Shown here: positions 11,501 through 20,279 of the stretch, piece after piece
Layout: each line of letters starts with the position of its first letter
How positions within the stretch are numbered: position 1 is the first letter of the stretch
Assembly: GCF_905220415.1 (NCBI RefSeq)
Contig: NC_059561.1
Location: forward strand, 3,240,001 to 3,304,000
DNA: 64,000 nt
Direction: 5' to 3'
From: Colias croceus
Taxonomy: Eukaryota > Arthropoda > Insecta > Lepidoptera > Pieridae
Notes under the pieces: generated by a model
What the model was told of the DNA's origin: nothing
The model's database searches: none
The model's input: the letters and a program-made list of their open reading frames with translations, nothing else
Program-made: the position numbers and the translations under genes

Positions 11501-12065
11501 TGGGGGCACGGTAGTGCCCCCGCCAAGACGAGCCAAGCGAACAAGCGACGGGCACTACCTACCTTTTCTCGAAGCGCTTCGACGTTTTTTTGAACCCTCA
11601 TAACTTGGGTTTGGATTATGCTAGATCAACAAAATTTTCGGGATATATTGTCAATAGCGGATTTATTGAACATATTAAGTTTTAATGACATTAGCTTTTA
11701 TACTTCAGATTTTATTTATATCTAAAAAACGCTAATTTCGTCACTGACTCACTGATGATCATCAAAATTCTTATGGTATTTCCTAATGTCCTAGAAAGCT
11801 GAAATTTTGTATGTAAGCTAGTATTAGCACACAAACAACAAAAAAATTATAAAACTTGTAACTTTCATCCCCCATCCCCTTAAACTAGGGGATGGGAGAT
11901 TGTATGAGACCTGTAATTTTAAATTAAATTTTGATGACGCTAGAGGTCTAATCTAATAATCTAAAACTTGGTTCCCCTAGATATATATATGTTTGTTAAA
12001 AAAAAAATTAAAAGTTTAATCGACATATAAAATTTTGTTACAAACAACTTACAAAAAGAAATGAA
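11501..12065. repeat. Left part of a larger unclassified repeat
   Basis: Starts with a hairpin of perfect arms GGGGGCAC/GTGCCCCC (11502-11521), followed by a GCCAAGACGAGCC word that is repeated inside the adjacent palindrome. A second hairpin (CCCATCCCC at 11871-11879, GGGGATGGG at 11888-11896) lies in the middle. No coding frame. Probably one non-autonomous element with the palindrome that follows; class unknown, a large Helitron is possible. Confidence 0.4.
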
Positions 12066-12500
12066 ATCCCACCAAAAACATTTTCATGTAAAATGTTGCC
12101 AAGACGAGCCCATATGACTCGCACTGTCAAAAAGTTATCAGATCTCATGTAGAGCCAAGCTTCTAACACTACACGCCCTAACTCTACAAGGCCTAACTTC
12201 ACAAACTCTACACCTTAGTCAAAATATGTGGCTTGGCCGTTCGTTACTACAAGAACTATTGTACAACACAAAAGTTATGAACAGTGAATTAATTTTTCAC
12301 CTTACGCCGATGTGAATGTAGCGAAATGGCCAAGCCACATATTTTGACTAAGGTGTAGAGTTTGTGAAGTTAGGCCTTGTAGAGTTAGGGCGTGTAGTGT
12401 TAGAAGCTTGGCTCTACATGAGATCTGATAACTTTTTGACAGTGCGAGTCATATGGGCTCGTCTTGGCAACATTTTACATGAAAATGTTTTTGGTGGGAT
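12066..12500. repeat. Perfect 173-bp-arm palindrome with 89-bp loop
   Basis: Bases 12066-12238 reappear as an exact reverse complement at 12328-12500; I compared the arms base by base and found no mismatch. The spacer is 12239-12327. The arms begin ATCCCACCAAAAACATTTTC and end GTGGCTTGGCC. Either a fold-back element or a very recent inverted duplication within a larger repeat. Transcribed, it would give one long hairpin RNA. Confidence 0.93.
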
Positions 12501-13165
12501 ATAATTTTATAAATAGTATGGGAAATTGAAGTTAAAAAAATAGGATTTTTTCGGCGAAACATCATTTACATATATTATATATAACATAATATATGTATAT
12601 TTTAATTTTATGTCTGCTCCATTCGTCATACATCCTGCAGAACATAATAAAACCGCTTTTATAACATTTTAAGCGTTACACAAATGTTCCATCTGGCCCA
12701 GTATTTTCTTAAAGGCAAATAGTGTAAAATCTTTAGCGAATGTACTGGGAAAATACGAAAAACTAACGGGTCATGACCCGGTTAGGAATACGCTAGTTTG
12801 CCGACAATAGTACCTTTGGTCAAAGCATTTATTAAAAGTGCAGTTTCAAGCGTAACTATCTTTCTTGGAAAAAATTGTCTGTGATCTTGTTAGAGAATTT
12901 TTAAACCTTTGGAAATGGTCTTACTATTTATTACATTATATGTATATACTTATAATATAAAAGACTTTGTTAAAGTAGTTAAATGATACAGTACTTAGTT
13001 AATGAATTTATTGATTAAAAATAGAAATAAAGTCGGACGATTTATAATGTGTTTAAAGAAAATATATGTTAGTTTAAATGGAAGATAAATGGTTTCGATA
13101 ACTATCGCACTTTATTAACGTCAGTTAAAAAAGACTCTGTATTTACATTTTAATGTTATAGTATA
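12501..13165. other. No recognised feature
   Basis: AT-rich sequence without a supported gene or repeat. Confidence 0.5.
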
Positions 13166-13390
13166 CTAGATTTCCGCCCGTGGCTTCGCCCGCGTTTGCA
13201 AAGGAAAACCCGCATAGTTTCCGTTCCCGTGGGATTTCCGGGATAAAAACTATCCTATGTGTTAATCCAAGTTACCCTCTATATGTGTGCTAAATTTCAT
13301 TGTAATCAGTTTAGTAGTTTTTACGTGAAAGAGTAACAAACATCCATACATCCATACAAACTTTCGCCTTTTTAGTATATATTAGATTAG
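13166..13390 (-). mobile_element. Lep1-like Helitron (family B)
   Basis: CTAG at 13166-13169 with A before; TTTCCGCCCGTGGCTTCGCC hairpin region, AAACCCGCATAGTT, CGTGGGATTTCCGGGATAAA and GTTAATCCAAGTTACCC shared with 30638-30873 and 34739-34969. The start side (AGATTAG) is slightly decayed, so the right limit is approximate. Confidence 0.8.
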
Positions 13391-13649
13391 ATTTTTAGCA
13401 AACTTATTTGCAATGAAAAAATTAATAGATATGTATCATGATCTATCCATAGACCCTAACTAGTCACCAACAAGCTGTCGTTTATGGAGTGTTATGGAGA
13501 GAAATTATAGAAGGTAATATGAGAAAAAATATAAAACTACGAACACAATCGATGATTGAGATGCGATTAAAAAACTCTACTTGATTATCTACTACATTCT
13601 ATCGTACTTATAGACTCACAAGCAAACGTAAAGTTTATAGTACTATTGA

Positions 13650-13943
13650 TGATGATTGTTCTTTTAACTCTTCGAAGAGCATAGAGCCTCAGTAAACTTT
13701 TTCCAGTCACGTCGATTTTGGGCTCTTGCTTTGGCTTCTTGCCACGACATGACAGGCCTGTTTTATTGAGTTCAGCAACCACGGATCTCTTCCATGATGC
13801 AGGGGGACCACCTTTTCTTCTACGACCATTCGGGGGCGTCCAGTCTAAATCTGTTTTTGAAATATTATGTTCCGGCCTCCTAAGGCTATAGGTTAGGTTA
13901 TGGTCGGTTATTTTCCAGAGTTCCTCATTTGAAATTGTATCAG
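13650..13943 (-). pseudogene. C-terminal remnant of a non-LTR retrotransposon ORF2
   Basis: Minus-strand translation gives ISNEELWKITDHN, then RRPEHNISK, LDWTPPNGRRRKGGPPASWK and VVAELNKTG. This order (NEELW, then R-P--I, W-P-G-R-R-G-P--WK) is the tail that follows the reverse transcriptase in many insect LINEs. After the cysteine near 13750 the frame is lost, and stop codons interrupt the last matching part (LEKVY). Only this end is left; there is no RT core nearby. A 3' (ATC)-rich stretch follows near 13640. Clade not assigned. Confidence 0.55.
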
Positions 13944-14206
13944 GTCAAAAAATTATATTTTAATATAGCATAATTATTATAGCACTATTACTACTACGTA
14001 AATTCATCTTTATCCCTCACTAGGGTAGCCCATCAAAATTCTTTCAAATCTCGATTAGCAAGCCTCTGTCAATATGTATTCCACTGCTTGTTTAGGTCGA
14101 CTAATTGCTTGGGTATAATGAAACCGTAGTGTTAAATGCCTTCATTTCTAGTGAAAATCTTTAGAGAAAACTGTTTATTACTAAAGAGAAATTTCATAAT
14201 GACTTA

Positions 14207-14621
14207 GGGCGGCCGTACACGGACCGCTCGAGCAGTTAACGGCTGAGCGACGTACACGGACGGCTCGAGCGGTCGGTCGTTGACGGCTCGAGCCGTCGGT
14301 TCTTGACTGCTCGAGCCGTCGCTACCAACCGCTCGAGCCGTTGATTTTTTGACTAGTCGCGTCATTGATTTTCAGGGGGAGAGGAAGCCGTCGACGGCTC
14401 TAGCACAGTCAACGGCTCGAGCAGTCAGTGTATGCCTCACTACCGCTCGCGAGCCGTCAACGGCACGATGGAATTTCGTCATGCAGTTGACGGCTTGAAG
14501 CGGTCGCGACGGCTCGAGCCGTCACGTGTACGGCGGTGAATGAATGCCTATAGTTCACCGCGCGGTCGCGGCTTCAAGCGGTCGGTCTCAACTGCTTGAA
14601 GCGGTCCGTGTACGGCCGCCC
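14207..14621. mobile_element. CpG-rich MITE with TTA target duplication and subterminal palindromes
   Basis: 415 bp. Perfect inverted ends of 22 bp starting GGGCGGCCGTACACGG; TTA on both sides (14204-14206, 14622-14624), the 3-bp target typical of PIF/Harbinger elements. The interior holds about ten variants of ACGGCTCGAGCCGT, itself palindromic, plus CTTGAAGCGGTC variants towards the right. GC and CpG content contrast strongly with the AT-rich surroundings. No coding capacity. Confidence 0.88.
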
Positions 14622-14624
14622 TTA

Positions 14625-15995
14625 GACAACGTCTTGAGGTAGCCTTATTAGCAGCATTAAAATTATGAAAATACACAATTTGTCGCATTTTGTGACTGTT
14701 TTCGCTAGGGTTTGTTTTGGAGATTAATGTTATAAGGATTATTTTTTTTTGTTTATAATATTAGAGGCTTGTTTCTTATTTTTATAATTCTGTTGTCAAT
14801 TTATTTCATTAGAAAATTTACATTTGGAACAAAATTAATGTCTGTTTCTATTTTAGTAGATAAATAAAATAATTGAAAGGCGTTTATTTTAGATAATATT
14901 CCAAACTAAAATTAATTGAACAACAGCTGCTCACAATGATATCTATTATTTTAATAGAAAAATCTAATAAAAATGTTATAGCCTTAGGTTAAAGCAATTT
15001 GAAGGTCGATTTAACGTAATTCCGTGTTAAGAATGTACCGAAATTACATGTTGTGAATAGTACAAAATTAAATTTATCGATTGCTTCTTGTCGCGCCATG
15101 TGTGAAGTTAGGAAATAGGAGGGTGGTTTTTGATTTTACTACATTTTGCATGGTTTTTAGTACTTACGATAAATATTCTATTTTTTAATTTATTTAAAAA
15201 ATTAGAAAAACCAACTACCCACTGTCAACTATTATGAACATATACATCAATGATTATGAATGATAAAGTTGCTATGTGCGTGAATAAATATCAATTTAAG
15301 CGATACGATGTTTAAATTTTTTAGTTAAAAAGGCTGAATGAGATAAAACTAAATGCTATTTATAGGCTTGGATGCATTATTTATAATGTACCTGGCATTA
15401 AAAAATAACCATAGTAGGTATTATGGATTTAGTATATTGGGTCTGAATCTTATTTTTATTAATGGGTTCGACAATGATAAAATTCTGTAAGTTGTAGTTC
15501 TACACTGTATTTAACATCAGCAAAAATGTACATTCACATAAAACTCTAAACAAAATTACTACATTATACCCTACGACACGTCGTCTCCAATTTATCGTGT
15601 CGTCTGATCTAAATAGGACGCTTAGAAAATGTTTACCATAAGGGGAGACTAAATTAGTGGTATTGTTCTCAGCGAGGTAATCGTTTTGTACACATAATAT
15701 GTCACAATACACTGTTATTATTATAAGTGTAAAGTGTGTAATTTTACAGTGTATCTATTGTGAATAAATTGCATACAAGACATAATGGGTTTTTGGTCCT
15801 TCAAGCTTTTTATAGGAGGGAGTTGTCCTACTAATATTATAGAGAATAAGTTGTGTATGATAATATATTTTGTTTGTTATACTTTCACGAAAAAACTACT
15901 GAGCAGATTTAGATAAAAATTTGCAGTAATATAGGTTATTCATCAGAATAAGACATGAGCTAAATAAATACTTAATTTTATTATTTAGTATCCTA
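14625..15995. other. No recognised feature
   Basis: AT-rich sequence; short open frames here lack any family features. Confidence 0.5.
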
Positions 15996-16198
15996 TCTAT
16001 ACGAATATTATAAAGCTGAAGAGTTTGTTTGTTTGAACGCGCTTATCTCAGGTACTACTGGTCCTATTTGAAAAATTCTTTCGGTTTCAGATAGCCCATT
16101 TATCGAGGAAGACTATAGGCTATATATTATCACGCTAAGACCAACAATAGCGGAGGCACGCAGGTGAAACGCGGAGTGAACACGCGGAGCGCAGCTAG
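15996..16198 (+). mobile_element. Lep1-like Helitron (family A)
   Basis: TC start (TCTATACGAATATTATAAAG) after A, CTAG end before T. Carries GCTGAAGAGTTTGTTTG, CTCAGGTACTACTGG, TATCACGCTAAGACCAAC and a partly duplicated GTGAAACGCGGAG hairpin region. Confidence 0.87.
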
Positions 16199-16928
16199 TA
16201 ATTTATATAATTTATAGTAACAGGTATTGAGCTAGAAATTTCGTTGCTATAAAGGAGCATTTTGTGACGTTTTTAATGTTTTAATTTAAAGTCTAATTAT
16301 ACAACATTATCTATGAGATCTATTTAATTCTTTCCGTCCGGAACATCTGCTGTGAAATGTGGAAATTAAAGAAATCTTCAAGGAATGGAACTAAAAATCA
16401 TCTGTCGGGAAAACTTCCTCTGTAATGAGTTTTATGAAAAGATAACGCGGAGATTTGTTGGACATTTAATTGTTTTAGCTTTTACTAAAGGATTAGATTA
16501 TAGTGAAGGACCAAGTAAAGACAGTGCAGTTTTACGAGACTATTTTACGATCCTGGCTAGAGACATTTATTTATTCAACTACACATAATAATTTAGAAGC
16601 GCTTTTGATTCTTTAAATATAGAAAAAAAATATACTTACCACAATACTGACTACCTACATAAATAATCATGGCATAGGTATACATATTATTTATTTATAT
16701 TAATGTACTTTGTTATGTTTTAAATTTATGTGCCATTATTTATCTTTCAAAGTACATTTTGCAGATACGAGAATCATCACTGACATTGGAAAAAGTCTGT
16801 GTATTTTATTGACCCTGCAGTGGTAATAAGTCTATAATGATTAGTTTGAGCTTTTATTAAAGAAGTAAAATAAAATAACACGGTATTATATATAGTATTT
16901 AAAGAAAAAAGTTAATCGCCTAATTATT
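16199..16928. other. No recognised feature
   Basis: AT-rich sequence; a 67-codon frame at 16385-16588 has no recognisable motif. Confidence 0.5.
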
Positions 16929-17003
16929 GTCCGTATAGAAAATCGACCAGTACAACAGCTGATGTTATAATGCATCTGCTCATCCCACAAGGCGGCATGA
17001 TTT
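16929..17003 (+). mobile_element. Diverged SINE 3' fragment
   Basis: AAAATCGACCAGT, ACAGCTGATG, TATAATGCATCTGC and CCCACAAGG follow the same order as the 3' half of the SINE at 51456-51656 (AAAATCGATCAGT, ACAGATA, TATAATGCATCTGC, CCCACTAGG). Confidence 0.5.
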
Positions 17004-17029
17004 ATTATACATGTTCCTTCATAAAGATA

Positions 17030-17387
17030 CTAGCTGTACCCATGACTTTACCTGCATTGCTTCGCTCCTATTGGTCCTATCGTGTTGACGTAGAGCTTAT
17101 AGCATTCCTTGATACATGGGCTTTCAAATATTAAAAAAAAGACGTGTGGCACTCGGGGACTGCCGCGGTAAAGCTGTTGCATAGCATGCCTTCAAACCAC
17201 ACCTCCGAGCCCGTCGGAGTGGGGAGCGTGAGGTTTTTTCGTTACGGACTTTCTCGATTCGGTCCCCGCGCTCAAGGCCCGCGATAGAAGCTATGCAATA
17301 GCTTAATAATTTTTCAATCGGACCAGTAGTTCTTGAGATTACCGCGATCAAACAATCTCTTCAGCTTCATAATTTAAGTATAATAGA
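17030..17387 (-). mobile_element. Lep1-like Helitron (family A) split by a 172-bp insert
   Basis: CTAG at 17030-17033 after A; the 5' end (TCTATTATACTTAAATTATG on the minus strand) is at 17387. The family sequence is interrupted at about 17133-17304 by a GC-rich block beginning AAAAAAAAGACGTGTGGCAC and containing CATAGC/GCTATGC words at both sides. The insert is not one of the families I recognise; a small SINE or MITE is possible. Confidence 0.75.
17133..17304. mobile_element. GC-rich unclassified insert inside a Helitron
   Basis: Distinct from its host by composition (GCCCGTCGGAGTGGGGAGCG, TCGGTCCCCGCGC). Left flank AATATT and right flank AATAAT may be a decayed duplication. An open frame across it on the minus strand (17351-17124) is incidental. 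Confidence 0.5.
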
Positions 17388-17791
17388 TAAGATATTAATC
17401 ATATTAAAAGAGCATAAAGAAAGCCATTTATAATATCAAATCCTAATATCTTTTTCGCGACAACGCAATTGAAGCAAAAGGAATCTCGTCCTTTTTTGAA
17501 GTTAAAAACAAATGTACCGTGACTCTGCGAGTTTTTGTCTCCCGAAATGTCTCATATCCGAGAATATGAATGATAGATGACCGCGGAGTGCTGACTTGTA
17601 CGGACAGCAAATAAAGAAACATAGTTAAATATACATATATTTTTGGTATAAAAATCATCGTAGAAGAACAAAAACCATTATTTTTTCAAATAAACAAACT
17701 TAAGCTTACATAACGTAATACAATTATTAAGCAATGTCAGATTGAAGATTCTTACTTTTACAACTACTTTTACTACCTATATAATATTTCT
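17388..17791. other. No recognised feature
   Basis: AT-rich sequence without a supported gene or repeat. Confidence 0.5.
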
Positions 17792-18031
17792 AACCGACTT
17801 CAAAAAAAAGGAGGAGGTTATCAATTCGGCCGGTATGTTTTTTTTTTTATGTATGTACACCGATTACTCCGAGGTTTCTGAACCGATTTACGTGATTCTT
17901 TTTTTGTTCGATGCGGGATGGTGTCGAATTGGTCCCATAAAAATTTTATTCGGATAGGCTTAGTAGTTTTTATTTTATGAGCATTTTTTTCTGTATTTGT
18001 AAATGTTGCAAGTGCAAGTTTGAAGTCGGTT
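17792..18031. mobile_element. MITE with AACCGACTTC ends
   Basis: AACCGACTTCAAA at the left, TTTGAAGTCGGTT at the right: a perfect 13-bp inverted repeat around 240 bp containing AGGAGGAGGTTATCAATTCGG, a stretch I know as widely dispersed in Lepidoptera. Short open frames on both strands are incidental. Confidence 0.75.
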
Positions 18032-19071
18032 GTTTTTAACGCAGTTATCACTTGTATAACTATTTAGTTGACTGCAGCTTATGTTATAATTTTATCAGAA
18101 AAAATAAAATTAAAACAAATCATCATTACTGTATTGTAAGTTGTAACTTAATGGGTGCATTTCTGTTTTAAGTTTAAACGTCTGTTGAATAAAACATACC
18201 TATTTAAATTAATTCAGACATCTAACTATGCTAAATTCTTGAAGTCAGAGCTAATAAAAAAGTGTTTCATATTATTATTTAAATATTCTTAACCAGAGTT
18301 GTCACGTTCAAAATAAAAAAAAATGTTCCTTACAATGGTAATTTTCATTTAGAAGTTGACGTTTTTGCTAACGCTACTTTGCGTATCTAGAAATAAAAGA
18401 TACACGTTTTGTTTATTGCTCTCTTGTATGAAATATTAAATGAGAGCCTATTTATATAATATATATAAATGAAACAAGGATAATAATTAATAAGGATCTA
18501 CTTCGCTTTTGCTAAATTAAATGTTAATATTTTATCCTTTTGCGTACTTGAAAGGAAAAATAATCAGAAATAATTGTTAGCAGATTAAATACATATTTGC
18601 GAAATGTATTAACATAAAATTGTTACAATCAAATTCATATTTTTATTTTCTAGTTCCGAAAGAATTGGTTAATAAAATAAAAATAAGTTATCTAATCAAA
18701 TATTCCTCGAAAGTCGAAACCAACGAGGCAGCAATAATACAATAATATTACTTTATTCCTAAGAAAAACACGTTTCAGCCGAGACAAGGCACGTTAAGTA
18801 TTATGCTTGTAAACTAAAAACTTATACAAAGAGGCTTAATTGGCTTGTTCTACGTTTAATTACAAGATTAAAACATTGTTTTTTCAACGTTGTTTACCCG
18901 CTCTCAGAAAACAGATTAAGAATTTATTTGCTTGAAGACGTTGTGTTGTTACATTCATTTGAGATGCAAATTCATTTTTCTGCTGGAATCACTTTAGTTA
19001 CGACGTTTAATATTATAGAGGTAAATAGCTGAATTTAAACTTAGGCTAACTGTGGTAACTGCTAGGCTTTG
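18032..19071. other. No recognised feature
   Basis: AT-rich sequence without a supported gene. Confidence 0.5.
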
Positions 19072-19175
19072 CCGCGCGGTTTCACACGCGAACGAAACCA
19101 CAAAAGTATTTCTATGGATCATAATATTTGCCTATAATGATGAAATTTAATAGTATAATGACTATAGCTATTTAG
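19072..19175 (-). mobile_element. Decayed Helitron 3' end
   Basis: CTAGGCTTTGCCGCGCGGTTTC reads on the minus strand as a GAAACCGCGCGGC hairpin followed by CTAG. The remainder has diverged beyond recognition. Confidence 0.4.
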
Positions 19176-19452
19176 TTTCATCTAATCGAATCGAATCCGT
19201 CGAGTATTTCTGAGACAATTCGATACACACATCTTTTACAGTATTCGTATACATATTATTTGTAAGAAGTAAGAACACATAATATGTATTATTTTTCGAT
19301 TAATTTTACGTGTAAAGGTTTATAATGTCAAGTGGAAGGAAAGATAAATAATTATATTTCACCTACTTTGTGTAACGCTATCACAGTATTATAATAAAAC
19401 AGAAGTATTCATTCGATTGGCGCGAAAATGAGAAAGGACATTTTGACGTTTC

Positions 19453-19620
19453 ATATGAGGATGACAGATTCCATATTCAAATGTAAAGTCATGTTTTTGT
19501 TTTTAATTGTAATCGTATTTATAGCCAGACTATTTTATATGATGATGACAGATTCCAAATTCAAATATAATGTCATGTTTTTGTTTTTAAATGTAGCCGT
19601 ATTTATGGCCAGTTTACGTA
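19453..19620. repeat. 84-bp tandem duplication
   Basis: Two adjacent copies of an 84-bp unit (ATATGAGGATGACAGATTCC and ATATGATGATGACAGATTCC starts) with about ten differences. Because 84 is a multiple of three, an open frame (19428-19643) runs through both copies; nothing else suggests it is translated. Confidence 0.85.
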
Positions 19621-19643
19621 GTTGTAGGTATGATAGTTTGTAG

Positions 19644-20268
19644 AAGAAGTTCGAAGTTTATAATATTTGTTGCTAAGATTAATTGTTGTTAGAAAGACGA
19701 AATCTTCTGAAAGTCTGTGAATTAATAAGACCCAAAACTTACGCCTAGTAAGTCTATGTTATTAAAAAATATGTTCAAATATATGTAAATATGCGAATAG
19801 AAAGAAATATTATTCAAATTCCATGGAATTATCTAAACTTTATCACCATAAATCTATATAATTTGTGAGTATAATAAGAATTTGCCTTCGCAATATGTTC
19901 TATCGTAGAGGGGTGAATATCCAATATTGTTGAGCTCTTATTTTTAGGGATTTATATGGGAATAGAGGTCAGCTTATGCTGGCGTAGATAAATAGTAATA
20001 CACGCTTTTCTCCCATGTGTCAACTTTTCTTATTTCACGATGGAAGGATATAAGCCTTTATGTTTTTGATAAGAACGATATGTTTGTGCATAGGCTAGAA
20101 TTTTGGTCATGTGGTTGAAGTTCATTTATTTTCTGGCTTAAAAATAGGATAGAACGTATTATGTAATTTTGGATGGTCGGTGCCACTTAGTATTAAGCCC
20201 GTGCACCGACATCAAAACTATTTAGTAAATAGAAAATCTAAATAATATGTAGCAAGTATGTTTTTTTT
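19644..20268. other. No recognised feature
   Basis: AT-rich sequence without a supported gene or repeat. Confidence 0.5.
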
Positions 20269-20279
20269 AAGGTGTGTAT

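Noticed and set aside
17124..17351. 75-codon minus-strand frame with basic residues
   Set aside because: Spans the junction of a Helitron and its GC-rich insert.
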